Shown here one piece after another: positions 1 through 9,037 of a DNA stretch of 64,000 nucleotides (positions are counted from its first letter, which is position 1; every line of letters begins with the position of its first letter). A program made the translations under genes and the position numbers. Below the pieces are notes generated by a model. It was not told where the DNA came from. It made no database searches and worked only from the letters and a program-made list of their open reading frames with translations. This DNA comes from Polluticaenibacter yanchengensis (lineage in GTDB: Bacteria > Bacteroidota > Bacteroidia > Chitinophagales > Chitinophagaceae): NCBI GenBank assembly GCA_027854065.1, contig JAQGEF010000001.1:310001-374000 (forward strand), written 5' to 3'.

Positions 1-176
1 TAATGGGAGTAGAAGTACAGGTTCCCGAAAAAGAAACCATCGAGTACAAAGAAGCCATAGCCATAGCACTCGCTGGCGCCTTACGCTGGCGCGAGGCCAA
101 TACCACTTTAGCATCTGTTACAGGCGCCAGCCGCAACAGTATAGGAGGTGCATTGTGGATAGGCCAGGATGCTTAG
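1..176 (+). CDS. anmK: Anhydro-N-acetylmuramic acid kinase, 3' end (partial)
   Basis: The open frame begins at base 3 and ends with TAG at 174-176; the 5' part lies outside the window. The 57 visible residues contain YKEAIAIALAGALRWR and SVTGASRNSIGGALW. They match the C-terminus of Bacteroidota AnmK proteins as I remember them (KEA...LRxR...SVTGAsrdscGG). AnmK phosphorylates and opens 1,6-anhydro-MurNAc in cytoplasmic peptidoglycan recycling. Only the tail is seen, so the catalytic residues cannot be checked. Confidence 0.75.
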   Translation, partial: MGVEVQVPEKETIEYKEAIAIALAGALRWREANTTLASVTGASRNSIGGALWIGQDA

Positions 177-181
177 TTTTT

Positions 182-342
182 CTTTTTGGGGCTCTCAACA
201 TTCAGTACATAATCCCACAGCATATCGGGCTACGCAGGGTATCGTACCCCAAAACCTTGCAGGATTTTGGGGTACCGGCGCCACCGCGCCGCCTGCTGTA
301 TCCCGCAGCCCTGCAACATTTGTAATACTATTTAACCAACGC
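182..342 (-). repeat. Dispersed intergenic structured repeat, copy A
   Basis: On the minus strand the element starts AATAGTATTACAAATG, continues into a G-rich block ending GGGCTGCGGGATA, carries a central hairpin (GTACCCCAAAA ... TTTTGGGGTAC), and ends GAGAGCCCCAAAAAG. Related copies lie near 4.1, 24.4, 31.6, 38.4, 55.0 and 63.3 kb. The ends are conserved and the central stem differs between copies. It fills much of the 177-678 gap. The rest of that gap is AT-rich with short CCTCC/GGAGG palindromes. Confidence 0.7.
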
Positions 343-550
343 TTTTAGGCTTAAAAGCGCTGACATTCAAAACAATTATAAATAAATTCCGCAGATAACG
401 CTAATCCTCCAGGGGAGTTTAGGATAAATGTTAAACGTCCAGACACAACCAATAAGCGTCACTCATACTCCTGTCCGCTCCCTGGAGAGATTGAAGTGAG
501 CAAAAAAACACCCAAACACAACCAATTTCCATTACCAATATTTCCTCATT

Positions 551-600
551 ACTCGTGCTTCTGTCCCCTCCATGGGAGGGGTTAGGGGTGGATATAAAAC
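551..600 (+). repeat. Short palindromic repeat (CCCCTCC..GGAGGGG type)
   Basis: The core CCCCTCCATGGGAGGGG is followed by TTAGGGGTGG and preceded by GTGCTTCTGT. Close copies occur at 38203-38245 (same orientation) and at 38010-38050 and 62888-62935 (reverse orientation). Degenerate relatives lie near 400-425, 463-500, 38462 and 63007. It is non-coding. The function is unknown; such G-rich palindromes are common between genes in Bacteroidota. Confidence 0.7.
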
Positions 601-678
601 AAACGGATCCCCTTTCGAAGATAATTCACCCAAGCCACGGATATCCCCCTCAGCCTCCTTACCAAAAGTACCATAGAA

Positions 679-3129
679 TTACCTGATCAACATCACCGTC
701 CCCTTTTGGTTCACAATTTTACCTGCATAATCAATTGCCTGTACATTATACACATAATTTCCCGACGCCTGCGGAATACCCTTATAAGAACCATTCCAAC
801 CGCCATTTACCCGGTTCGTATCAAATATCAACTCACCCCAGCGATTATACACCCGGAAAAAATTTAGCTGTTGAATGCCAACAAGAATTGGTTTAAGATC
901 ATCATTCAAGCCATCCTTATTAGGCGTAAAAGCGTCAGGTATAAAAATAGTCGCAGGCGTTTTAAACACTTTCACAGTAATAGCATCAGTTCCAATACAA
1001 CCGTCCGTCGTTTCTACCGTCACCAGGTAAGTAATCACGTCCGGGCTGGAAACATTATACAAACCCACCGGGTTCGGGATACGCGCATTATTTAAACCCG
1101 TTGCCGGAGACCAGGAAAACTGACTCGATTCAGCAGCATCCGTAGTCGCGTAAAACTGCATTGGCTGGCCAATCACCACTGCAGTATCCTTACCCGCATT
1201 CACTAAAACAGGAGCCAGCACTTTTATATGAAACGTATCTTTAAATACAACCGGGCAACCTTCATTAAATACACTCAGCACAACATCTGTTGTACTGGCA
1301 GGGCTCGCAATAGCCCTCATCACAAATGAAGAACCGGACAGGTAATTAGTCGTAACCGAACTCACAACTCCGCTATTACTCCATGTATAACCCGTACCCG
1401 CACTCACATTCGCACTTAATGTAGCAGTTTTGCCAAAACATATCACAGAAGTATCCGGGAAAATAACAGCCATCGGGTATGGAACAGGGTAATAATTAAT
1501 CACCGCAGCAGCGCCCGTATCCGCAGCGCAGATTCCATTTTTAGTAATCACCCTGTAATAATTCGTTTCAGAAACAGGCATTGGCTGATAAAACAAATCC
1601 TTTAGCTCAGGAGAAAAGTTGTCCCAATCAGAACCATTATAAGAATGTTGCCAGTTAATAAGGTTACCAACTGTGCCCGTAACCTCTAAAACAGGCATAG
1701 CCACATTACCTAAACAGATATCTGTATAGGGCGGGCTTATTTTACCGGCATTTGATTGCGCGTCAACACTGATCAACACACTATTAGTCGTTTCTTCACT
1801 GCATGAAGCACCATTCTGAACCACAGCAGCATAATAAGTCGTTTCATTTAAATTCCGGGCAGTAAATACATTCTCCGTATAACTAAAAGGTAACCAGCTA
1901 ACCCCGTCTGTAGATTTTATCCAATGAAGAATACTCCCGTTATTGCCGTCAAGCGTTATAACAGAACTATTGATCCCTGCACACAATAAATCGCCACCCG
2001 TAAGTTTGCCCGCAATCGTTGGTGTAGAAGTCATCACGTCAATTGTATCCTTCAGGTCTGTACAACTATTCACCTGGTGAACGGTGATTCTGCCCGTATT
2101 CGATCCCGGTTTTACCTGGATAATACTCGTCCCTTCACCACTAACTATTTGCCAGGAAGGTGGCACCGTCCAGGTATAAGTAGCATTTGCCAGTGCAGGA
2201 ATTGAATAAGTAACAAGGCCATTGGTACAGGCCACTTTATCCCCTGAAATCTCCAGCCCGTCGCAAAGCTTTCTCAGCGCCACATAAGCATAAGCAAAAT
2301 GGGCCCCCGGGCTACAGTTAACAGACTCAAACGTAAGCGTCACAGTCTGGCCCCTGTAAGGTGCCAGGTCAAATGTCACCTCCGTCCAGTCCTTTGTCCA
2401 TACATCCTGCAGCCAGGTGCCGCTACCACCCTGTCCGCCGCCAGTGCCGGAATAGGATAAAAACAGCTCCGGACTTAGCTTAAAGCCATTTGCAAGAGCT
2501 TTCGCAGAATCCAGTGTAGCACCCGTAGAAGAACCGCCGCCATTGCCATTACCCGCGTCATCAAATGTCGGCAGGAAATACTCCGGCGAAGCACATACCA
2601 CCACATTGCCACCCGCCTTTAAAGTAGCCCGGAACAATGGCTGATTAATAGAATTATGCGTCCCGTTTTCTAAAACCATCGCATAAGCATAGGTCATGGT
2701 ATATGGCACAGTAACATCACCGGCAGGTACACTGATAGAATAAGTAATGCTCCGCATAAAACCACCCGGTGCCCTTTCATTTGTAGCCAGGTCGTGCGAT
2801 GTCGCAGTAGACCCCAACTGCACCGAATAACCGTACGCGTAGCCGTTAATAGTAGGAATAATAGGAAACTTGCCATAATGATCAACCCCGGGAAAGGAAT
2901 TCACAACAATGCCGGAATTTGAAATCGTATATTCCGGTATAATGGAAGTCATTGTATTAGGAAAAGGATAGTCCGTTGTTGATTTGCCAACCAATCCCGT
3001 AGAAGCCGACCAGTTGCGAAGCGTGCCCGATGAAAAATTAATATTTGGCGGACATGGTTGACTTTGGCCTAAAGCCTGGGACACCAGAAGCATACCACAA
3101 GAGATAAGACAAAGCAATATCCGGTTCAT
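679..3129 (-). CDS. Secreted surface protein with gliding-motility/T9SS type B C-terminal domain
   Basis: The protein has 816 residues. Residues 1-21 form a signal peptide (MNRILLCLIS...SQALGQ). The middle consists of Ig/PKD-like beta domains rich in Thr, Ser, Asn and paired Cys. The last ~90 residues carry the gliding motility-associated C-terminal signature: IPDAFTPNKDGLND, then FRVYNRWGELIF, W.G, GNYVYNV and a terminal GTVMLIR. That domain directs export through the type IX secretion system, so the protein is probably exposed on or released from the cell surface. The ligand is unknown. It is transcribed alone; a TAAATTTG element lies just upstream. Confidence 0.88.
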   Translation of the reverse strand: MNRILLCLISCGMLLVSQALGQSQPCPPNINFSSGTLRNWSASTGLVGKSTTDYPFPNTMTSIIPEYTISNSGIVVNSFPGVDHYGKFPIIPTINGYAYGYSVQLGSTATSHDLATNERAPGGFMRSITYSISVPAGDVTVPYTMTYAYAMVLENGTHNSINQPLFRATLKAGGNVVVCASPEYFLPTFDDAGNGNGGGSSTGATLDSAKALANGFKLSPELFLSYSGTGGGQGGSGTWLQDVWTKDWTEVTFDLAPYRGQTVTLTFESVNCSPGAHFAYAYVALRKLCDGLEISGDKVACTNGLVTYSIPALANATYTWTVPPSWQIVSGEGTSIIQVKPGSNTGRITVHQVNSCTDLKDTIDVMTSTPTIAGKLTGGDLLCAGINSSVITLDGNNGSILHWIKSTDGVSWLPFSYTENVFTARNLNETTYYAAVVQNGASCSEETTNSVLISVDAQSNAGKISPPYTDICLGNVAMPVLEVTGTVGNLINWQHSYNGSDWDNFSPELKDLFYQPMPVSETNYYRVITKNGICAADTGAAAVINYYPVPYPMAVIFPDTSVICFGKTATLSANVSAGTGYTWSNSGVVSSVTTNYLSGSSFVMRAIASPASTTDVVLSVFNEGCPVVFKDTFHIKVLAPVLVNAGKDTAVVIGQPMQFYATTDAAESSQFSWSPATGLNNARIPNPVGLYNVSSPDVITYLVTVETTDGCIGTDAITVKVFKTPATIFIPDAFTPNKDGLNDDLKPILVGIQQLNFFRVYNRWGELIFDTNRVNGGWNGSYKGIPQASGNYVYNVQAIDYAGKIVNQKGTVMLIR

Positions 3130-3151
3130 TTTCCATACATTAGATCAATAT

Positions 3152-3179
3152 CAAATTTAACCAATTTATGAATTACAAA
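3152..3179 (-). promoter_or_regulatory. Candidate Bacteroidota promoter of the T9SS protein gene
   Basis: On the minus strand TAAATTTG (3152-3159) fits the TAnnTTTG -7 consensus. A TTTG (3176-3179) sits 16 bp upstream, slightly closer than the usual ~19 bp. The start codon is about 23 bp downstream. Confidence 0.45.
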
Positions 3180-3216
3180 TTAAAAAACATTAAGATTAAT
3201 TAACCGGATTTGGAAA

Positions 3217-4005
3217 TTACTTACTCAGCAAAGTCAATAACAACTCCGGCTCATTCGTAGTAATAAAATCGAACTCCTGGTCCAAAAAGAACTGTAAGTC
3301 AGACACCTTATTAACAGTCCATACATTAAGAATTAAGCCCGACTCCTTTGCTTCCTTTATCCATTCAGGATTTTTCTTATAAACATTGTAGTGATAATCC
3401 AGCCCTTTTATACCAGCCTCCTTCAGTTCCCTGGGAGTTTTATCACCATTTAAATATTGCGTAACAGCGTTATCATCAACAGACGAAATATATTTCACCA
3501 CATCGTAATTGAATGAAATATAAGCTACGTTTGCTTTCGCATTCAAATCTTTTACTGCTTTCATTACCCTTCCGGCAATTTCAACACTCCTCTCGTTACT
3601 GATTTTCGAAGGCTTGATTTCCAATACCAGTTGCGTTTTATTATTATCTTTCAATCCCTCTTCCAGGTATTGGTGCAAAAGCGGCAGAGATTCCCCATTA
3701 GGCAATGTACCCGAATTTAATAAAGTCTTATAAGTAGATGTTTCTATGTTAAGATGATTAAATTCCGGATCATGGCAAATCACTAAAGAATCATCCGCAG
3801 TCATCCAGATATCAAATTCTGCCCCTGCGCAATTTAAACTGATAGCATTTTTTAATGCGGCTACAGAATTCTCAGGCAGGCTTTTTGCCTTAAATGCCCC
3901 TCTATGTGCGACTACAGGATTTTGATGCATTTGAAATTTTTTATACCCGACACTAATAACAGCTATCAGCAAAATGACAGTAGCTGATAATATATTCTTT
4001 TTCAT
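3217..4005 (-). CDS. Glycerophosphodiester phosphodiesterase
   Basis: This probably hydrolyses glycerophosphodiesters to glycerol 3-phosphate and an alcohol. Family motifs are visible: VAHRGA near the N-terminus, LPENS, the metal-binding EFD, VICHDPEF, and the C-terminal VWTVN and TTNEPELL. I place the start at ATG 4005 (262 aa), because MKKNILSATVILLIAVISVG is a good signal/anchor segment. A frame-extending ATG at 4029 would put eight residues (MQIIYLSF) in front of it. The protein is likely periplasmic or membrane anchored. It is a single-gene unit. Confidence 0.87.
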   Translation of the reverse strand: MKKNILSATVILLIAVISVGYKKFQMHQNPVVAHRGAFKAKSLPENSVAALKNAISLNCAGAEFDIWMTADDSLVICHDPEFNHLNIETSTYKTLLNSGTLPNGESLPLLHQYLEEGLKDNNKTQLVLEIKPSKISNERSVEIAGRVMKAVKDLNAKANVAYISFNYDVVKYISSVDDNAVTQYLNGDKTPRELKEAGIKGLDYHYNVYKKNPEWIKEAKESGLILNVWTVNKVSDLQFFLDQEFDFITTNEPELLLTLLSK

Positions 4006-4089
4006 AAAGGAAAGGTAAATTATTTGCATAATCCTTTACCTTTAACATTAAATGGTAACAAAAAGTTGATGGAAGTATAGAATTGCCCG

Positions 4090-4220
4090 GCAGGCATTCA
4101 AACTGCTGAAGGGCTGCCGGATACGACGGGCATGGTGCGACGCAGGAGCACCGAGCGCCAGCGAGCCCAAAGTAGCCGGAACCAATGCACAACAGAAGGA
4201 TAATGTATAGAGCCCCTAAA
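4090..4220 (+). repeat. Dispersed intergenic structured repeat, copy B
   Basis: The element runs from CTGCTGAAGGGCTGCCGG through a GGTGC...GCACC hairpin and CGAGCGCCAGCGAGCC to GCCGGAACCAATGC and AGAGCCCCT. It lies in the 4006-4486 gap. The rest of that gap is AT-rich upstream DNA of the LytTR regulator gene, with no gene that I can support. Confidence 0.65.
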
Positions 4221-4486
4221 AAATAAAAGGGCAAAACCAGAAGGAATCGCCCGTACTTAACCTGAAATATTTGCAAAATAGACTATTAGAATAAAAAAAT
4301 TCTGTAGTGTATTCGCAATTATTGTATATTTTATGTGTTAAGGAAAACTTTAATTGAAATGCGAATTTGGGAATTAATTTGGTGCGCATAAAAAAAAGTG
4401 ATAAACGACGCCTTTTTGTGACAAACTACATATCTATGATTATTTAATTTGAAAAATATTTTAATTTAGCCGTCAAATTCAATATT

Positions 4487-5185
4487 ATGGGGAAACTCCG
4501 GTCGGTAATTGTGGATGACAACGAACTGGACAGGTTGACACTTGCTGGCCTTTTAAAGGGCTACAGTAATTTTGAAGTGCTTCGCGTATTTACTAACCCG
4601 ATAGAAGCACTGGGATTTTTAATGGAAAATACCATTGACGTATTATTCCTGGACGTGGATATGCCCGGAATGAGCGGTCTGGAACTACGTAGGAAAATAA
4701 ACCATATACCTGCCTGTATTTTTATAACAGACCATCCTGAGTTTGCATTGGACAGCTTTGAATTAGATACATTGGACTACCTGCTCAAGCCTATATCTCC
4801 GGAAAGATTTACACATACGGTTTTACGCATAGAAGAATATATCGACATACAGCAAAAAGCGGTATTATACGAACAAAGCAAGGACGATAGTACCATTGAA
4901 ATAAAAAACGGCAGGCAAACTGTAATCGTTAACATCAACGAAATACTATACATAAAAGCCGTGCAAAATTATTCAGTAATTGTTACGACAGGTCACTCTC
5001 ATTATATAAGAGCTACGTTAAGCAATCTTCTGAAAGAAAATAAACTATCATCATTTAAACGGGTACATAAAAGCTATGCTATAAACGAGAACCAGGTAAT
5101 ATCTAAAACACCAAATAATGTTACCATCAATAATGGTGAACTGATCCCTATTGGCAGGACTTACAAATCTTTACTAGAACTTTAA
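4487..5185 (+). CDS. LytTR-family response regulator
   Basis: The 232-residue protein has an N-terminal receiver domain (about 4-115) with acidic DDNE, phosphoacceptor Asp56 in FLDVDMPGMSG, and conserved Lys in YLLKP. A LytTR DNA-binding domain follows (about 130-232), with IEIKNGRQTVIVNINEILYI, ATLSNLLK and FKRVHKSYAIN. It should act as a DNA-binding regulator controlled by the kinase encoded 30 bp downstream. The pairing is inferred from this adjacency. Confidence 0.9.
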   Translation: MGKLRSVIVDDNELDRLTLAGLLKGYSNFEVLRVFTNPIEALGFLMENTIDVLFLDVDMPGMSGLELRRKINHIPACIFITDHPEFALDSFELDTLDYLLKPISPERFTHTVLRIEEYIDIQQKAVLYEQSKDDSTIEIKNGRQTVIVNINEILYIKAVQNYSVIVTTGHSHYIRATLSNLLKENKLSSFKRVHKSYAINENQVISKTPNNVTINNGELIPIGRTYKSLLEL

Positions 5186-5215
5186 AAAAATAAAAAAAGC
5201 AACTTATTTAAATTC

Positions 5216-7240
5216 ATGTCTTACCTCCAGCAAGCAACAACTGAATTTGTTCTGTTTCTTATTGCCTTATGTTTTTTAACCTCTGCCGCCAATGCGCAAA
5301 AAACAGCTGTTAATAAAATTGACTCTTTAAATATAGAACTTTCAAAAACCATACACGATACTTCCAGGATTTTCATACTGAACAGTATAGCTAAAGAATA
5401 CATTAAAGAAAGCGATTACAATAATGCCACGGAAATGGCTAATAAAGCACTGGCCCTGTCCCAAAAGATAAAATATAAAAGAGGGGAAGGCAAGGCGTTG
5501 AGTACCATTGGCAATATAGCCATAGACCAGGGCAATTTTAATGACGCCATGAAAACCTACAACAGTTCCCTGAAACTGATGGAAGAAATTGGCGACAAAA
5601 AAGGCATTTCTGATGCCTATAGTAATAAAGGCATTATCTACTGCCGCCAAAGCATGCATGCGGAAGGTTTAAAAAATTTTATAGCGTCCCTGAATATAGA
5701 CATAAAAAGGAATGACAGTACCGGTATGGGATTCATGTACTGCAATATCGGTAATGTGTACATGTTTTTAGAAAATTATGATGAAGCGCTGACCCATTTT
5801 ACCAAAGCAACGGAAATTCTCGAAAGGATTGGCGAAAGAAGGTCCGCTGCTATTATCTATTCTAATATCGGTAACGTTTACCGGAAAAAAGGAGACTATA
5901 AGAAAGCATTAGAAAACCACCTTAATACCATAAAAATATTAGATGAAGTAAAGGAGGGAAAACACGCTTACGCAACTGTTTACCATAACCTCGGCGCCGA
6001 CTATGCCAAACTTGAAAATTATGAAGAAGCCCTTAAATACTACCGGAAAGCACTGGAACTATCTAAAGAAATAGATGACAAATATTCTACGGCAAATATA
6101 TCCGGGGATATTGGCATCCTGTACAGGCTTAATAATGACTATACTAATAGCAGGACCTGGTTAAATACAGCCATACCACTGATGAAAGAAGTAGGTGCAC
6201 TGAATATATTAAGTAAGCTATACAACGAATTGGGCATGCTGGACAGTGCGGCAGGTAATTATAAAGCCGCTTTGGAAAACTACAAAACCTCAATCGAATA
6301 CAGGGATAATTACAGTAATAATGAGAATACTAAAAAACTAACACAGCTGCAAATGAATTACGAGTTTTCCCAAAAAGAAGACTCGATAAGGATGGCCAAT
6401 GATAAAGAAATGGCGATAAAAGACGCTACTGTAAAAGCACACCAGGCTCAAAAATGGTTACTTGTTATAGGCATCATCATCTTATTGGCCAAAGGTGGAT
6501 TACTACTGATCCAGAATAACCAAAGAAAAAAACTGAACAAGAAACTGCTCAAATTAAACTCGGAACTGGATGAAGCTGATAAAATAAAAACGAAATTTTT
6601 CAGCCTGATCAATCATGATTTAAGAAGCCCCATATCCAATGTCATAAAAATTTTACGCCTGCAACAAAACAACAGGGAGCTGTTGGACGCTCCTACCCGC
6701 ACAAGGTTAGAAAATGAGACTTTACAATCGGCAGAACACTTATTGGAATCCATGGAAGACCTTTTACTTTGGAGCAAAGGACAGATGCAGCAGTTTAAAC
6801 CTGAAATAAAAGTTGTACCCGTAGAGGAACTCTTTGGTGACCTGAAAAAATATGTAACCGGTATTGACAATATCGCATTCACATTTGACAATCCAGAAAA
6901 ACTCAGTCTGAAAACAGATAAAGATTTTTTGAAAACCATCATGCGTAACCTTACCGCCAACGCTATTAAAGTAACAGAAAATCAAAGCAATCCTTCGGTA
7001 AAGTGGAGGGCCTGGCAGGAAAATAATAACACCGTGATATCCATTACCGACAATGGTCCCGGCAGTAGCATGGATGAGTTCCGTGCGCTCTATGACGAAA
7101 CAGCTACCGTGGGCATAAAAACAGGACTGGGCTTACATTTGATCCGCGATCTGGCAAAAGCCATCGAATGTAAGGTAATCGTAAAAACAAATAAGATGAC
7201 CGGTACGGAAATCACCATAACACATGAGTGCAATAGTTAG
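5216..7240 (+). CDS. TPR-repeat sensor histidine kinase
   Basis: The 674-residue protein begins with a signal peptide ending near AANAQ. About eight TPR repeats follow (roughly 35-370), e.g. GNVYRKKGDYKKALENH, then a coiled stretch and one transmembrane helix at about 414-432 (WLLVIGIIILLAKGGLLLI). The HisKA domain has His467 in NHDLRSP. The HATPase_c domain has NLTANAIK (N box), DNGPG and GLGLHLI. The TPR region is therefore probably periplasmic and senses protein or peptide cues, with the kinase in the cytoplasm. It forms an operon with the preceding LytTR regulator. A HisKA-type kinase rather than a LytS-type one beside LytTR is notable. Confidence 0.9.
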   Translation: MSYLQQATTEFVLFLIALCFLTSAANAQKTAVNKIDSLNIELSKTIHDTSRIFILNSIAKEYIKESDYNNATEMANKALALSQKIKYKRGEGKALSTIGNIAIDQGNFNDAMKTYNSSLKLMEEIGDKKGISDAYSNKGIIYCRQSMHAEGLKNFIASLNIDIKRNDSTGMGFMYCNIGNVYMFLENYDEALTHFTKATEILERIGERRSAAIIYSNIGNVYRKKGDYKKALENHLNTIKILDEVKEGKHAYATVYHNLGADYAKLENYEEALKYYRKALELSKEIDDKYSTANISGDIGILYRLNNDYTNSRTWLNTAIPLMKEVGALNILSKLYNELGMLDSAAGNYKAALENYKTSIEYRDNYSNNENTKKLTQLQMNYEFSQKEDSIRMANDKEMAIKDATVKAHQAQKWLLVIGIIILLAKGGLLLIQNNQRKKLNKKLLKLNSELDEADKIKTKFFSLINHDLRSPISNVIKILRLQQNNRELLDAPTRTRLENETLQSAEHLLESMEDLLLWSKGQMQQFKPEIKVVPVEELFGDLKKYVTGIDNIAFTFDNPEKLSLKTDKDFLKTIMRNLTANAIKVTENQSNPSVKWRAWQENNNTVISITDNGPGSSMDEFRALYDETATVGIKTGLGLHLIRDLAKAIECKVIVKTNKMTGTEITITHECNS

Positions 7241-7245
7241 CATGC

Positions 7246-7277
7246 AAAAGTCCGGTTTTGATAACCGGGCTTTTTAT
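7246..7277 (+). terminator. Rho-independent terminator of the kinase operon
   Basis: The stem AAAAGTCCGGTT / AACCGGGCTTTT has one wobble and a five-base loop, and runs into TTTTTATTTT. It lies 5 bp after the kinase stop codon. Confidence 0.8.
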
Positions 7278-7374
7278 TTTGCATCATTCTACAGCACTAC
7301 CTGAGAACACCCAAATAAATGACAGTTCGTTTAAAATATAAATGTTGTTCAATCCCTGAAGACAATTATCCTGG

Positions 7375-8646
7375 CTATTGTTTGTAAAAGATGGCCGAAT
7401 AATTATTATCAATTTCCTTCCATACGGAGCCATTAGACTGCACGGTGATACTGGTTAATTTTACATCAGTTCTATCATTACTGCTACCACCTGATAAGCA
7501 GCTGAAATGACGAAGCCCGATAGCATACCCGTACATTGTATTAGTACCGTACCCTTTTTGGATCTCATTAACAATAATATCAATATTGGTTTCAGCCTCT
7601 ATTACCCGAACAATGGTAGGATTAAAACTAAAACATGTGGCAGGTCCCGAAAAGGGAATTTTTGCTGAGATCTTATAAATACGACCTTTACAACCACTAG
7701 CTCTTGGCAGGTAGATGGTTTTATCAACATCCGTATTCCCTGTCAGGATCATTTGTATAGAATAATCATTTTCCGTAGCAGTATAATTATCATAAACATC
7801 CTTATAAGGCAGGCTAACCCCGCCAGCTACCTGTAATATAGAATTGGGAGTCTGTGTATTAACGCCCACTTTCCCCTGTGTACCAATAGCCGGGCCACCA
7901 TTCAGATTAAGCGCGTACAGGGATGCATAAAATGCCCCCTTCGACTGTACCTGGATACCACCGCCGGCACCTTCCTGTACCACTGTATTCACCACTGTAT
8001 TAGCAGTATTATTTCTTACCTCCAGTTTACTGCCAGGCATTGTATTGCCGATACCCACAAAACCATTGTTCACATTCATAGACATCCCCCACCCTATAAC
8101 CGAACCAAACACACCAACATAATCGTTATCCAGCATACCGATAAAACCCCGGTTGACAATAGGATTATTAGCATTATCTATACCATCAAAGCCAATACCT
8201 GCCGTTTCAGAAGTTTTACGTACCCGGATGCGGCCATTTACATCAAACATGCTGGCAGGTGTAATACCGATACCCACATAACCATTAGGTTGTATTAAAA
8301 TGCGGCGGATCAAAGGCATCGATGTACCCTGCCCGGTAACAGAAGCTGCTGAAGTAGCAATAAAAAACTGGCCGGTACTTTCAAAAATACCGACACTCCC
8401 GCCAAAACCGGTATTGATAGATTTTTCTGAACCGTTATAATAATAATTAAAACCGATACTGGGAGCAGAATTCATCAGCGAAACGCCGGCTGTATTATCA
8501 CCAAACATAGCGGATACCGCACCAACAGTACCGCGAACCACGAACTTACCCAATGTCGGAGTGGTTGTACCAACGCCCACATTTTGTGCATAAGCAGGAA
8601 TTGTTCCCGAAAGAATACTTCCTACTAAAAATATAATGTGTTTCAT
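7375..8646 (-). CDS. Secreted repeat protein, paralog 1 of a tandem pair (function unknown)
   Basis: The start is ATG 8646 (423 aa), because MKHIIFLVGSILSGTIPAYA is a clear signal peptide shared with the downstream-facing paralog. The mature part opens with NVGVGTTTP and carries repeated short glycine-rich motifs (GNGYVGIGITP-like, GFVGIGNT, GKVGVNTQTPNSILQVAG). Such motifs are typical of Bacteroidota proteins that resemble tail-fibre or cell-surface shafts. No enzyme motif or T9SS C-terminal domain is visible. The N-terminal ~300 residues are very close to the gene at 9038-10294; the C-terminal ~100 residues diverge more. Confidence 0.75.
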   Translation of the reverse strand: MKHIIFLVGSILSGTIPAYAQNVGVGTTTPTLGKFVVRGTVGAVSAMFGDNTAGVSLMNSAPSIGFNYYYNGSEKSINTGFGGSVGIFESTGQFFIATSAASVTGQGTSMPLIRRILIQPNGYVGIGITPASMFDVNGRIRVRKTSETAGIGFDGIDNANNPIVNRGFIGMLDNDYVGVFGSVIGWGMSMNVNNGFVGIGNTMPGSKLEVRNNTANTVVNTVVQEGAGGGIQVQSKGAFYASLYALNLNGGPAIGTQGKVGVNTQTPNSILQVAGGVSLPYKDVYDNYTATENDYSIQMILTGNTDVDKTIYLPRASGCKGRIYKISAKIPFSGPATCFSFNPTIVRVIEAETNIDIIVNEIQKGYGTNTMYGYAIGLRHFSCLSGGSSNDRTDVKLTSITVQSNGSVWKEIDNNYSAIFYKQ

Positions 8647-9037
8647 CCCCAATAATTTATAGGTAAATATTGGGCATAAAACACTGATATAAAAACCATA
8701 ATCGCTGAACAACCATTTATAATCGATGAAAGAAATTGCAATACAAAACGATCATGAAAATTACTCCTCACTTCCGGCATCAGCTTCAATTTTGGATGCC
8801 TCATTTCTTATAATCTAGCATTGTTTATACTAAATGAATGATCTCGCTGCCAGGTAGCACAATACACAAAATCAAAAACCAGCATTATTGCCGGGCAACA
8901 TTTTATCAATTAAAGAGAGTAAAATCCCTCCTATTGAAAAACTTTCCTTAATCACGGGAGCAATTTATTTGGATGGAAGCAAAAAAAGGCTCAGGTTCCT
9001 GACAATAAACAAAAGCCTTACTCCATGCGACGATGGA
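8647..9037. other. Spacer between the tandem paralogs, with a duplicated leader
   Basis: The roughly 110 bases upstream of ATG 8646 (minus strand) closely resemble the bases upstream of ATG 10294. Shared features are CGATTATAA, GTTCAGCGATTA, TTTTTATATCAGTGTTT and ATTATTGGGG directly before the start. The duplication therefore included the promoter region. The remainder up to 9037 shows no convincing gene. Confidence 0.6.
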
